DNA of 64,000 bases, from the NCBI RefSeq assembly GCF_900109495.1, contig NZ_FOAA01000004.1:140312-204311 (forward strand), in the 5' to 3' direction. Shown here piece by piece: positions 39,873 through 47,601 of this stretch. The first letter of the stretch is position 1. Every line of letters begins with the position of its first letter. Made by a program: the position numbers and the translations under genes. The notes beneath the pieces were generated by a model, which saw only the letters and a list, made by a program, of their open reading frames with translations, was not told the origin of the DNA and searched no databases. Origin of the DNA: Ectothiorhodospira marina (GTDB lineage Bacteria; Pseudomonadota; Gammaproteobacteria; Ectothiorhodospirales; Ectothiorhodospiraceae).

Positions 39873-40187
39873 ATGCCATCCGATCCGTCTGAATTGATGG
39901 ACAAGGAGGAGGATATCGAGCGTGCCTCGCGTTCGCTCAAGGCCATGGCGCACCCGCTGCGTCTCAAGATCCTCTGTGTGCTAGGGGACCGCGAGGTGAG
40001 TGTGCAGGAGATCGTGGACCATGTGGGCACTTCCCAGAGCAATATCTCCCAGCACCTGGCGATCCTGAGGGATAAGGGTATTCTCTCCGCCCGCAAGGAC
40101 GCCAATCGGGTGTATTACCGGGTGGGCGATGGCCGCACCCTGCGCCTGATCGGGATGATGCAGGATGTGTTCTGCCGGTCCGTCTGA
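39873..40187 (+). CDS. ArsR-family regulator with BigR/SqrR-type cysteine pair
   Basis: A 104-residue winged-helix repressor. The helix-turn-helix is VSVQEIVDHVGTSQSNISQH (residues 42-61), followed by the wing RKDANRVYYRVGDGR. There are exactly two cysteines: Cys35 in LKILCVLGD and Cys101 in QDVFCRSV, 66 residues apart. This is the spacing I recall for the sulfide/persulfide-sensing SqrR (Cys41/Cys107) and BigR. Metal-site ELCVCD or CXC motifs of classic ArsR are absent. It is divergent from envC and followed 76 bp later by a membrane rhodanese, supporting a sulfur-sensing role. An alternative start is ATG 39897. Confidence 0.85.
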   Translation: MPSDPSELMDKEEDIERASRSLKAMAHPLRLKILCVLGDREVSVQEIVDHVGTSQSNISQHLAILRDKGILSARKDANRVYYRVGDGRTLRLIGMMQDVFCRSV

Positions 40188-40263
40188 GTCCCCTGGCTTG
40201 CCCGCCGGGCCCCGAGGGGGCAGAATGCGGACCTCCCAATGATTGACCCAGCCCGAGCGATTC

Positions 40264-40692
40264 ATGGACCAGTATCTGGAGTTTGTTGCCAACCACCCCC
40301 TGCTGTTCGGCCTGCTGGCCGCCGTGATCGGTGCCATTGGCTACACTGAGTTCTCCCGCCTGACCCGAAAGTTTCAGGTCATGGGGCCACAGCAGGCGGT
40401 GCGCGCCATGAATCAGGACGACTCCCTGGTCCTGGATGTGCGAGAAGAGGCGGAGGCCCGCAAGAATGGCAAGATCACCGGTGCCCGCCATATCCCGCTC
40501 ACCAAACTCAAGGATCGCTTGAGCGAGATCGACAAGCACAAGGACAAGACCGTGATTGTCTACTGCGAGAGTGGCAGCCGCTCCGGCCAGGCCTGCAACA
40601 CGCTGGTGAAGAATGGCTTCGATAAGGTCATCGATCTGCGTGGCGGCGTGCTGGGCTGGCAATCCGAAGGTCTGCCGCTGAGCAAGCGCTAA
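40264..40692 (+). CDS. Membrane-anchored rhodanese-like sulfurtransferase (YibN-like)
   Basis: A 142-residue single-domain rhodanese. The N-terminal membrane helix is PLLFGLLAAVIGAIGYTEF. It has LVLDVREEAEARKNGKITGA, and the active-site loop VYCESGSRSGQAC with nucleophilic Cys near residue 99. It carries or transfers persulfide sulfur. It heads the conserved rhodanese-grxC-secB-gpsA-trmL order. A TTG start at 40243 is possible but ATG 40264 gives the normal N-terminus. Confidence 0.9.
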   Translation: MDQYLEFVANHPLLFGLLAAVIGAIGYTEFSRLTRKFQVMGPQQAVRAMNQDDSLVLDVREEAEARKNGKITGARHIPLTKLKDRLSEIDKHKDKTVIVYCESGSRSGQACNTLVKNGFDKVIDLRGGVLGWQSEGLPLSKR

Positions 40693-40719
40693 GCCCGATC
40701 GACCGTTGAGAGTCCCCCG

Positions 40720-40998
40720 TTGACTGAATCCTCCCTCCGTAAGCCGGTTCCCGTGATCATGTACGGCACCGGCTGGTGCGCCTTCTGCATGATGGCCCGA
40801 CGCCTGCTGCGCGGCAAGGGTGTGGAGATTCAGGAAATACGCATCGATGATGATCCGGCACAGCGCCGCGTCATGGAAGAGCGTTCCGGGCGGCATACGG
40901 TTCCGCAGGTCTTCGCCGGCGAGGATCACCTTGGGGGGTATACCGATCTGGTGGAGCTGGAACAGCGGGGCGAGCTGGACGAACGCCTCGGCCTGTAG
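40720..40998 (+). CDS. grxC: Glutaredoxin 3 with CAFC active site
   Basis: A 92-residue thiol-disulfide oxidoreductase using glutathione. The thioredoxin fold is evident: VPVIMYGTGWCAFCMMARRL, TVPQVFAGEDHLGGYTDLVE with the cis-proline TVP and GG glutathione-binding pair. The active site is Cys20-Ala-Phe-Cys23 rather than the CPYC of most class I glutaredoxins. The start seems to be TTG 40720 after GAGAG. It lies between rhodanese and secB, its usual place. Confidence 0.92.
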   Translation: MTESSLRKPVPVIMYGTGWCAFCMMARRLLRGKGVEIQEIRIDDDPAQRRVMEERSGRHTVPQVFAGEDHLGGYTDLVELEQRGELDERLGL

Positions 40999-41078
40999 AC
41001 CCAGCTCTGCCACCGTTGCACCCCGGGGGGCCGCACCCTATCATGCCCCCCGAATAGTCACTTGCCCGCGGAGTTATC

Positions 41079-41600
41079 ATGTCGGAAAACCAGTCACCGA
41101 ATGCAGGCGCCGACGGCGCCGCCCAGGATCAACCGCAGCAGGAGTTCGGGCTGCAGAAGATCTACACCAAGGACATCTCCTTTGAAGCGCCAGGTACGCC
41201 GGGTGTGTTTACCCGTGAGTGGAAGCCGGAAACCAATGTCCAACTGAATTCCCAGGCGCGCGCCCTGGACGAAAAGGGCGTGCATGAGGTGGAACTGACC
41301 CTGACGGTAACCACCAAGTCCCAGGGTGAGACCGCCTACCTGGTGGAGGTCAAGCAGGCCGGTGTGTTCATGGTCCGGGGAATTCCCGAGGAACAGAAGG
41401 GACCGCTGCTCTCTTCCTACTGCCCCAACATCCTTTTCCCCTTTGCCCGCGAAGTGATTTCCGATCTGGTCACCCGCGGCGGTTTCCCCCAGCTGCTGCT
41501 GGCGCCGGTGAATTTCGATGCCCTTTATGCTCAGAAGATGCGCGGTCAACAGCCGGCCACTGAGGGGCGCAAGAATGGCGACGCGGGTATCATCACGTAG
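41079..41600 (+). CDS. secB: Protein-export chaperone SecB
   Basis: A cytoplasmic tetrameric chaperone that delivers preproteins to SecA. The 173-residue protein has the conserved FGLQKIYTKDISFEAPGTPG segment near residue 24. SSYCPNILFPFAREVISDLV and TRGGFPQLLLAPVNFDALYAQ form the C-terminal half. N- and C-terminal tails are longer and more polar than in E. coli. Preceded by CGGAG. Confidence 0.97.
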   Translation: MSENQSPNAGADGAAQDQPQQEFGLQKIYTKDISFEAPGTPGVFTREWKPETNVQLNSQARALDEKGVHEVELTLTVTTKSQGETAYLVEVKQAGVFMVRGIPEEQKGPLLSSYCPNILFPFAREVISDLVTRGGFPQLLLAPVNFDALYAQKMRGQQPATEGRKNGDAGIIT

Positions 41601-41620
41601 AACGGATCCGGACCGATTTC

Positions 41621-42622
41621 ATGAGTGACGTTCGGAATGTAGCGGTGGTGGGTGCCGGCTCCTGGGGCACAGCACTGGCCCTGCACCTGGCTCGCAAGGG
41701 GCTGGGAGTCGGCCTGTGGGGTCGCGACGCGGACCACGTCAGGGCCATGCAGGCAGAGGGCCGCAATGCCCGTTATCTGCCGGATGTGCCTTTCCCTGCG
41801 ACCCTGGAGGCCACATCAGACCTGGAAGGTCTGGTGAGTCGGGCCGACCATGTACTGCTTGCCGTGCCCAGCGGTGGCTTTCGGGCGGTGCTCCATCGCA
41901 TTGCGCCGCATCTGGGTTCAGGGGGCCTGATCTGGGCCACTAAAGGACTGGACCTGGACAGTACTCGCTGGCTGCATGAGTTGGTGCTGGAGGATCTGGG
42001 TCCGGATCGACCCTGGGGCGTGGCCTCCGGGCCCTCCTTTGCCGGTGAACTGGCCCGGGGGTTGCCTACCGCCCTGACCCTGGCCTCCCCTGATACGGAT
42101 TTTGCCGAGGAGGCCATGGCCTGGCTGGCGGGGGGCACGCTTCGTGTTTATACCAGCGATGACGTCGTGGGGGTGCAGTTGGGCGGGGCCTTCAAGAACG
42201 TGCTGGCCATCGCCGCTGGGGTGTCTGACGGTCTGGGTTTCGGTGCCAACGCCCGCGCCGCCTTGATTACCCGGGGGCTGGCGGAACTGATGCGTCTGGG
42301 AGCCGCCACCGGGGCCCGTACCGAAACCCTCATGGGGCTGTCCGGTCTGGGGGATCTGGTCCTCACCTGCACCGACAACCAATCCCGTAATCGCCGCCTG
42401 GGCCTGGCCCTGGGGCAGGGGCAGAGCCTGGAAGAGGCCGTCGCGGCCATCGGTCAGGCGGTGGAAGGGGTGAGTACGGCCCGCATCGCCGTGGCCAAGG
42501 CCTCGGCCCTGGGGGTGGATATGCCCATCTGCAGTCAGGTGGCGCGGGTCCTGTTCGAGCAACTGCCCCCCACCGTGGCAGTGGAGGAACTGCTCAGTCG
42601 GGATCCCAAACCCGAATTCTAG
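41621..42622 (+). CDS. gpsA: Glycerol-3-phosphate dehydrogenase [NAD(P)+]
   Basis: Reduces dihydroxyacetone phosphate to sn-glycerol 3-phosphate for phospholipid synthesis. The 333-residue protein has the Rossmann motif [20 protein letters not shown] (residues 8-27), [17 protein letters not shown] near 137, the catalytic Lys in [13 protein letters not shown] near 191 and the [20 protein letters not shown] segment. It follows secB by 20 bp. Its stop overlaps the stop of convergent trmL by four bases. Confidence 0.97.
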   Translation: MSDVRNVAVVGAGSWGTALALHLARKGLGVGLWGRDADHVRAMQAEGRNARYLPDVPFPATLEATSDLEGLVSRADHVLLAVPSGGFRAVLHRIAPHLGSGGLIWATKGLDLDSTRWLHELVLEDLGPDRPWGVASGPSFAGELARGLPTALTLASPDTDFAEEAMAWLAGGTLRVYTSDDVVGVQLGGAFKNVLAIAAGVSDGLGFGANARAALITRGLAELMRLGAATGARTETLMGLSGLGDLVLTCTDNQSRNRRLGLALGQGQSLEEAVAAIGQAVEGVSTARIAVAKASALGVDMPICSQVARVLFEQLPPTVAVEELLSRDPKPEF

Positions 42623-43083
42623 GCCCCGCCTGCATAACCGCATTGCCGCCAGGCCTCGTACACCACCAGGGCCACCGAGTTGGACAGGTTGAGGCTGCGG
42701 CTGTCCGGTACCATGGGGATCCGTAGCCGCCGGTTTGCCGGCATGTCCGTCAATATCGTTGCCGGCAGGCCCCGGGTTTCAGGCCCGAACAGCAGTGCAT
42801 CCCCCGCCTCGAACCGGGTGTTGCCCAGGGCCTGCTGTCCCCGAGTGGTGACGGCAAACAGTCGCCGGGGGGCCACTGCTTCCGAGAAGGCCCCCAGGCT
42901 GTCATACTCCGTCACCGACGCTAGATCCCGATAATCCAGTCCGGCGCGACGCAGCCGTGTGTCATCCAGGGTGAACCCCAGGGGATGGATCAGGTGCAGG
43001 CGGCAGCCCGTGTTGGCCGCCAGGCGCATGATGTTGCCGGTGTTGGGGGGGATTTCCGGTTGATACAGGACGATGTGAAACAT
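42619..43083 (-). CDS. trmL: tRNA (cytidine/uridine-34-2'-O)-methyltransferase
   Basis: A SPOUT-fold methyltransferase that 2'-O-methylates the wobble base of tRNA-Leu species. The 154-residue protein has [20 protein letters not shown] at residues 8-27, the knot segment [15 protein letters not shown] and the C-terminal [20 protein letters not shown]. The order gpsA-trmL is conserved, but here trmL is inverted. Its start codon overlaps the start codon of the divergent pyrD-like gene (shared CATG). Confidence 0.93.
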   Translation of the reverse strand: MFHIVLYQPEIPPNTGNIMRLAANTGCRLHLIHPLGFTLDDTRLRRAGLDYRDLASVTEYDSLGAFSEAVAPRRLFAVTTRGQQALGNTRFEAGDALLFGPETRGLPATILTDMPANRRLRIPMVPDSRSLNLSNSVALVVYEAWRQCGYAGGA

Positions 43084-44029
43084 GCCAGTCGATACCCATC
43101 ACAAACAGACCCTTGCCATCGATTTCTGCGGTCTGCCATTTGCCTCGCCCCTGGTGCTGCTCTCGGGCTGCGTTGGTTTTGGCGAGGAGTATACCCGCGT
43201 GGCAGGGTTCTCCAATCGTCAGGTGGGGGCGGTGTGCCTCAAGGGCACCACGGGGGATGCCCGCCTGGGCAATGCACCCCATCGGGTGTATGAAACGCCC
43301 GACGGCATGCTCAATGCCATCGGTTTGCAGAACCCCGGGGTGGACCATGTGGTGGATGACATCCTGCCCCGACTGGACTTCGATGAGACGCGTTTCATCG
43401 CCAATGTGTCCGGCTCAACCCTCGAGGAATATATCCGGGTGACCCAGCGGTTTGACGACTCCCCGGTGGATGCCATCGAGATCAACATTTCCTGCCCCAA
43501 TGTGAAGGAGGGCGGGGTGGCGTTTGGCAATGATCCGGATATGTCGGCCCGGGTGGTGGAGGCCTGTCGCAAGGTGACGCAAAAGCCCCTGATCACCAAG
43601 CTGTCGCCCAATCAGACGGACATCGCCGGCAATGCACGGCGCTGCATCGAGGCGGGTACCAATGGGCTTTCCGCCATCAATACCCTGATGGGCATGGCCA
43701 TCGACACCGAGCGTCGCCGCACGGTGATTGGCAATAACCAGGGGGGGCTGTCTGGCCCGGCGGTGAAGCCGGTGGCCCTGCTGCGGGTGCATCAGGTCTA
43801 CCAGGTGGCTCGTCCTCACGGCATACCCATCATCGGTCAGGGTGGGGTGGCCAGTGCCGATGATGCCATCCAGTTTCTGCTGGCCGGTGCCACGGCGGTG
43901 GGGGTGGGTACAGGGCTGTTCTACGATCCGCTGCTGTGCGGCAAGATCAACCAGGGCATCAACGACTATCTGCAGCGCCATGGCATGAGCCATGTCTCGG
44001 AGCTCACCGGGGCATTGGAGCTCAACTGA
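43082..44029 (+). CDS. pyrD: Dihydroorotate dehydrogenase, class 1B-like catalytic subunit
   Basis: Oxidises dihydroorotate to orotate using FMN. The 315-residue protein has [39 protein letters not shown], the catalytic-base motif [12 protein letters not shown] with Cys near residue 137, KLSPNQTDI with the FMN lysine, and [21 protein letters not shown] Cys base and similarity to PyrDB place it in class 1B, whose members normally need a PyrK electron-transfer partner. No pyrK is nearby. Many gammaproteobacteria use the membrane class 2 enzyme instead. A different DHOD-family reaction cannot be excluded. Confidence 0.82.
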   Translation: MPVDTHHKQTLAIDFCGLPFASPLVLLSGCVGFGEEYTRVAGFSNRQVGAVCLKGTTGDARLGNAPHRVYETPDGMLNAIGLQNPGVDHVVDDILPRLDFDETRFIANVSGSTLEEYIRVTQRFDDSPVDAIEINISCPNVKEGGVAFGNDPDMSARVVEACRKVTQKPLITKLSPNQTDIAGNARRCIEAGTNGLSAINTLMGMAIDTERRRTVIGNNQGGLSGPAVKPVALLRVHQVYQVARPHGIPIIGQGGVASADDAIQFLLAGATAVGVGTGLFYDPLLCGKINQGINDYLQRHGMSHVSELTGALELN

Positions 44030-44065
44030 ACCGATTCTGTGTCCGGCACACATCACTGGATACGA

Positions 44066-44093
44066 AAAAGGGCGGCCCCAAGGGCCGCCCTTT
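44066..44093. terminator. Bidirectional intrinsic terminator between pyrD and tRNA-Thr
   Basis: AAAGGGCGGCC and GGGCCGCCCTTT form a strong stem with a short CCAA loop. On the minus strand the stem is followed by TTTTTCG, ideal for terminating the tRNA transcript. On the plus strand TTTGC follows, so it can also serve pyrD. Confidence 0.8.
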
Positions 44094-44097
44094 GCAT

Positions 44098-44173
44098 TGG
44101 TGCCGGAGAGAGGAGTCGAACCCCCGACCTTGGCATTACGAATGCCCTGCTCTACCAACTGAGCTACTCCGGC
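44098..44173 (-). tRNA. thrW: tRNA-Thr(CGT)
   Basis: Reading the minus strand from 44173: GCCGGAG acceptor, TAGCTCAGTTGGTAGAGCA D-arm, anticodon loop TTCGTAA with anticodon CGT, variable loop AAGGTC, T-arm with GGTTCGACTC, CTCCGGC acceptor return and an encoded ACCA end. Total 76 nt. It closely resembles E. coli thrW. It decodes ACG threonine codons. The terminator at 44066-44093 lies just downstream. Confidence 0.96.
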
Positions 44174-44409
44174 GTGCCCGGGCAGGTGGCTGGGACGATG
44201 ATCTCGCGCCTACCTCCCCGACAGCCCGCGAAGGTTACAACAACCAGCCGAAGGACTCAAGATTGAACCTTGACGGAAGTAGGGGGCGCAGCGGTCTCGA
44301 CAGGGAAGGAGCAGGCGTGTACAGATGAAGCCATGTAACGGGCACCCACCCTCTTGTGGATGCCGGATGCACGGTCCATTGATCCACTTTCACGTCCCGA
44401 GGAAGTGCC
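44174..44409. other. Gap of ~235 bp upstream of tRNA-Thr and of the 162-residue membrane protein gene
   Basis: It should contain the divergent promoters of tRNA-Thr (minus) and of the downstream plus-strand gene. No sharp consensus promoter, repeat or gene is evident. Confidence 0.3.
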
Positions 44410-44898
44410 ATGTCGGAAAAGTCCCGCTTTCTGCCCCATGCCGAACGCCTGATGTGGTTCGGTTTCATGCTGTTCCTGCTGATCACCGCGATGATCTACA
44501 TCCATCGGGGGATGGGTCTTGAACGGGATCTGCAGCAGGCCCATCAGGAAACCCTGGCGCTGCAGATGCGCCTGAACGCGCTCACGGCAGGGCAGGTGGA
44601 GCAGCCCGCCGCCGTGGGGCTCACCGAGGCGCAGACGCGTCGTCTGCGGCGCCAGGGATTGAATCAACCTCGGGAGGATTTGCTCAATGATCTGATCCAG
44701 AGACCGGAACTCATCGATCATGAGCCTGTGCTGGGCGGAACCCTGTTCTTCATTCCGGATGAAAGTCATATCCTCAATGACCAATGGGTGCTGGCCACGT
44801 TCGAGGACGGCCATGTCCGGGGGCAGATGTTGCTGGAATACCAGGTGGCCTTCGGTACCATCGACTGGCGCGTGCTGGTTTCCGATCTGGAGCGGTGA
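44410..44898 (+). CDS. Hypothetical single-pass membrane protein
   Basis: A 162-residue protein I do not recognise. One membrane helix near the N-terminus (MWFGFMLFLLITAMIYIHRG, residues 15-34) is followed by a short Gln/Leu-rich coiled coil (LERDLQQAHQETLALQMRLN). A soluble domain comes next (LGGTLFFIPDESHILNDQWV, GHVRGQMLLEYQVAFGTIDW). Orientation rules suggest a periplasmic C-domain. GAGGAAG precedes the ATG. It is convergent with fnr, with 11 bp between. Codon use matches its neighbours, so it is probably a real lineage-specific gene. Confidence 0.75.
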   Translation: MSEKSRFLPHAERLMWFGFMLFLLITAMIYIHRGMGLERDLQQAHQETLALQMRLNALTAGQVEQPAAVGLTEAQTRRLRRQGLNQPREDLLNDLIQRPELIDHEPVLGGTLFFIPDESHILNDQWVLATFEDGHVRGQMLLEYQVAFGTIDWRVLVSDLER

Positions 44899-44909
44899 AC
44901 GGAAGACCC

Positions 44910-45677
44910 TCAGCCGTTTGCGGAAGCCTCGGAGCGGTGCTCGCATTCCGTGGTACACGGTGGCTGGCCGTGCAGCCCTGCCACGCGCCGCAGGCCTTCG
45001 ATGTCGTGGAGGGTGATCAGCTTGCGCCGCACGGTGATCAGATCCTGGGTTTGAAAGCGGCTGAACATCCGGCTGACCGTCTCCACCGCCAGCCCCAGAT
45101 AATTGCCGATATCATTGCGGGACATGGTCAGGTTGAATTCGTGCCGGGAAAAACCCCGGCGCCCGAAGCGGTCGGAGAGGTTGAGCAGGAAAGCGGCCAG
45201 GCGGGCATCCGAGGCGCGCTTGCCCAGCAGGGTCATAAGCTGTTCATCGCTTTGCAGTTCGCGGCTCATGATCCTGAGCAGTTGATGCTGCAGGCCCGGC
45301 GTGCGTGCCGCCAGGGCCTCCAGGCCCTCAAATGGGATCTCGCAGACACTGGAGGTTTCCAGGGAGATGGCCGTGCAGGGGTGTACCCCCTCGCCGATGG
45401 CGTCCAGCCCCAACAACTCCCCGGGCAGATGGAAACCCGTGATCTGTTCCTCGCCGTCATCGGTGAGCACAAAGGTCTTTACCGATCCGCAGCGCACGGC
45501 ATACAGGCAGCCCAGAGAGTCTCCCGACTGATAGAGCGGGTCGCCGCGATGTACCGGCCGCTTGCGGCTGATGATGCCTTCCAGCAACTCCAGATCCTCC
45601 AGGGGGACCCCGAGCGGTAGGCATAGATCACCCAGACTGCAGGCCTGGCAGGCCTGTTTGAGATTCTTGATGTTCAT
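44910..45677 (-). CDS. fnr: FNR-family oxygen-responsive transcription regulator
   Basis: A CRP/FNR regulator with an oxygen-labile [4Fe-4S] cluster, 255 residues from ATG 45677. The cluster cysteines are Cys10, Cys13, Cys19 (CQACSLGDLC) and Cys112 (SSVCEIPF). The Cys19-Cys112 spacing of 93 equals that of E. coli FNR (29-122). The C-terminal HTH is MSRNDIGNYLGLAVETVSRM with the E..SR recognition residues of FNR. The frame runs on to 45785, but the extra 36 residues are not family-like. Probably controls anaerobic or microaerobic respiration genes. Confidence 0.93.
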   Translation of the reverse strand: MNIKNLKQACQACSLGDLCLPLGVPLEDLELLEGIISRKRPVHRGDPLYQSGDSLGCLYAVRCGSVKTFVLTDDGEEQITGFHLPGELLGLDAIGEGVHPCTAISLETSSVCEIPFEGLEALAARTPGLQHQLLRIMSRELQSDEQLMTLLGKRASDARLAAFLLNLSDRFGRRGFSRHEFNLTMSRNDIGNYLGLAVETVSRMFSRFQTQDLITVRRKLITLHDIEGLRRVAGLHGQPPCTTECEHRSEASANG

Positions 45678-45750
45678 GACATTGCTCGGGATCATAGCTG
45701 CACTCGTCAAGTGGATTCGACCGCCTGTCCGGAAAATCCTGGGGAGCCGG

Positions 45751-45769
45751 AACTCAACATACTTGAGTT
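45751..45769. promoter_or_regulatory. Inverted repeat upstream of fnr
   Basis: AACTCAA-CATAC-TTGAGTT is a perfect 7-bp inverted repeat with 5-bp spacer, about 75 bp upstream of the fnr start. It differs from the FNR consensus (TTGAT-N4-ATCAA), so it may be bound by another regulator or form a cruciform. It lies in the gap between fnr and the crcB stop (45678-45836). Confidence 0.45.
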
Positions 45770-45836
45770 TAGCACTGAGGTACAAGCCTGCCAGGGGAAG
45801 TTCATTTCGCCTGACTGCTGAGTTTTCAGGACGGCT

Positions 45837-46241
45837 TCAAGGGTTGCGCGGGCGAGAGGCGTTGTAACGGGCGACCAGGCCATGGCCCAGCCAGGCCGCC
45901 GCCAGGGCTGCGATCAGGTGCAGACCCATGGCGATGGTCGCGGAGGTTAACCCGTTCGAGTGGGCCCAATCCAGGGTTTCCACGCTGAGCATGGAAAAGC
46001 TGGTGAATCCTCCAAGGAATCCCGTGACCACCGCTTGGTGAGTGACGGGGCCCACCCTGAGGCGTCCGCCCGGCCCGGTGAGGGTGGCAAAGGCGCCGAT
46101 CAGCAGGCAGCCCAGCAGGTTGACACCCAGGGTGGCGATGGGATGCGCCAGGCCCAGGCCGCCGACCACCGTGATACCTGTCAGATAACGGGTGAGCCCC
46201 CCCAGGGCGGTGCCGGCGGCGATGGCCAGACGCAGTCTCAC
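45837..46241 (-). CDS. crcB2: Fluoride channel subunit CrcB/Fluc (second of pair)
   Basis: A dual-topology fluoride channel homologue of 134 residues with four hydrophobic segments. Motifs: ALGGLTRYLTG near residue 13, the pore asparagine in LGVNLLGCLLIG, and the Phe-box GFLGGFTSFSMLSVE. Relative to Bordetella Fluc (TTFSTF), the first Phe is kept and the second is Leu. The GTG start overlaps the stop of the upstream crcB by GTGA, indicating translational coupling. The two proteins probably form a heterodimer. The long frame continuing upstream to 46523 is a shadow. Confidence 0.88.
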   Translation of the reverse strand: MRLRLAIAAGTALGGLTRYLTGITVVGGLGLAHPIATLGVNLLGCLLIGAFATLTGPGGRLRVGPVTHQAVVTGFLGGFTSFSMLSVETLDWAHSNGLTSATIAMGLHLIAALAAAWLGHGLVARYNASRPRNP

Positions 46242-46639
46242 GGGTGACCCAACCAAAGCGTGGTCGATTGGTATCCCAACCAGACTGCTCCCAGGCACAG
46301 GAGGCCCGAGGCCAGGAGATTGCCAATGGCCTTGAGCCGATGGCCCTGTCGAACCAGGTTGAGAGTCTGCAGGGCAAATGAGGACACCGTGGTGTACCCC
46401 CCCAGAAAACCCGCCATCAGCAGGGCCTGCAGCCCCGGTGAGGACGGATCTTCCGCGGGCCACAGGGCGATGAGCACGCCGGCGGCGAGGGCACCACTGA
46501 CATTGACCACCCCTGTGCCCCACGGGAACGAGGTGCCGGCGAACCGAGTGACCCAGGCCCCCACCTGAAAGCGGGCGACACCGCCCGCGGCGCTACCCAG
46601 GAGCACACCCGCCAGGACTTCGATCGTCATGGTGCTCAT
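46238..46639 (-). CDS. crcB1: Fluoride channel subunit CrcB/Fluc (first of pair)
   Basis: A 133-residue four-helix fluoride channel homologue. Motifs: GSAAGGVARFQVGAW near residue 15, FPWGTGVVNVSGALAAG containing the conserved pore Asn, and the Phe-box GFLGGYTTVSSFALQ. The first box Phe is Val and the second is retained, the complement of its partner. ATG overlaps the stop of the upstream ATP-grasp gene (ATGA), so the fluoride channel pair is the tail of that operon. No fluoride riboswitch is visible. Confidence 0.9.
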   Translation of the reverse strand: MSTMTIEVLAGVLLGSAAGGVARFQVGAWVTRFAGTSFPWGTGVVNVSGALAAGVLIALWPAEDPSSPGLQALLMAGFLGGYTTVSSFALQTLNLVRQGHRLKAIGNLLASGLLCLGAVWLGYQSTTLWLGHP

Positions 46640-47601
46640 GCCGCGGGTTGTATGGCCTGAGAGAAGCGTTCCTGGGCCAGGGTGGCGCGGCTCTGGGGGG
46701 GGTGCCTCTCTCTCTGAAGTGCATCGATCACGCGTACCCGCTCACCCAGACCGGCACCATTGGCCAGTTGCACGGCCAGACCGGGACGGGCATTGAGTTC
46801 CAGCATCAGGGGCCCGCGTTCCCGGTCCAGCACCACGTCCACGCCCAGGTAGCCCAGGCCGGTGAGCTCAAAGCATCGTGCCGCCAGTTCCAGCAAGGTA
46901 TCCCAGTCGGGGATCTGCAGGTTCTTGATGGGGGCGCCGGTGTCCGGGTGGAGGTCGACGATGCGGTTATGCCACACCCCCTGCCCGGTGCGCCCGGTCG
47001 CCATGTTGACGCCCACACCCACCGCGCCCTGATGCAGATTGGCCTTGCCGTCGGAATCCCGGGTGGGCAGGCGCACCATGGCCATGATGGGGTAACCCTT
47101 GTAGACCACGGTGCGGATATCCGGCACGCCCTGAAAGCTGACCTTTTCGAACAGGGGGTCGAATTTCACCCGATATTCCACCATGGCTGTGTCCGGCTGC
47201 CCCCCCAGACTGTGCATGCCACTGAGCACATTGGACACATGGTGGCCTACCCCCTCCAGATCCACCATGCGGCCACTGGATTTGCGGAAGCTGTCCCGCA
47301 TCCGCCCCGTGATCACCAGAATGCCGTTGCCCCCGGCTCCGTGGGCGGGTTTGATCACGAAGTCATCGCTGCGCGCGACGATGCGTGGCAGGTGCCGGAT
47401 GTCGTGATTGGTCTCGATCACTCCGTAGAGTTCGGGCACGGCGATGCCCGCCTCCAGGGCCAACTGCTTGGTACGCAGCTTGTCGTCCACCAGGGGGTAG
47501 CGGCTGCGCGGATTCAGCTCGGAGATCAGGCCGGCATTGCGCTGGTTCATGCCCACCACGCCACGGCGCCGAAGCTCACGGGGGGAAACGAACCACTTCA
47601 T
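46636..47601 (-). CDS. Alpha-L-glutamate ligase-like protein (ATP-grasp, RimK-related)
   Basis: A 321-residue cytoplasmic ATP-grasp enzyme predicted to form amide bonds. It starts MKWFVSPRELRRRGVVGMN. ATP-binding strands appear as DDFVIKPAHGAGGNGILVI near residue 79 and VEYRVKFDPLFEKVSF, and metal ligands in LGYLGVDVVLDRERGPLMLE and LNARPGL near residue 272. It is encoded with an inactive-transglutaminase membrane protein (overlap of 4 bp) and a retropepsin-like protein. This trio is known to recur in proteobacteria; its substrate is not established here. Confidence 0.88.
   Translation of the reverse strand: MKWFVSPRELRRRGVVGMNQRNAGLISELNPRSRYPLVDDKLRTKQLALEAGIAVPELYGVIETNHDIRHLPRIVARSDDFVIKPAHGAGGNGILVITGRMRDSFRKSSGRMVDLEGVGHHVSNVLSGMHSLGGQPDTAMVEYRVKFDPLFEKVSFQGVPDIRTVVYKGYPIMAMVRLPTRDSDGKANLHQGAVGVGVNMATGRTGQGVWHNRIVDLHPDTGAPIKNLQIPDWDTLLELAARCFELTGLGYLGVDVVLDRERGPLMLELNARPGLAVQLANGAGLGERVRVIDALQRERHPPQSRATLAQERFSQAIQPAA

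Noticed and set aside
43936..44328. 130-codon frame over the tRNA-Thr region
   Set aside because: It overlaps the pyrD 3' end, a terminator and a tRNA gene on the other strand, and has no family resemblance.
45837..46523. Single 228-codon frame including the second crcB
   Set aside because: The upstream part is antiparallel-frame translation of crcB1 coding DNA; the GTGA overlap start at 46241 yields a normal-length CrcB.
46640..46700. Fluoride riboswitch before the crcB pair
   Set aside because: The crcB start overlaps the upstream ATP-grasp gene, leaving no leader, and no riboswitch-like pseudoknot sequence is apparent.
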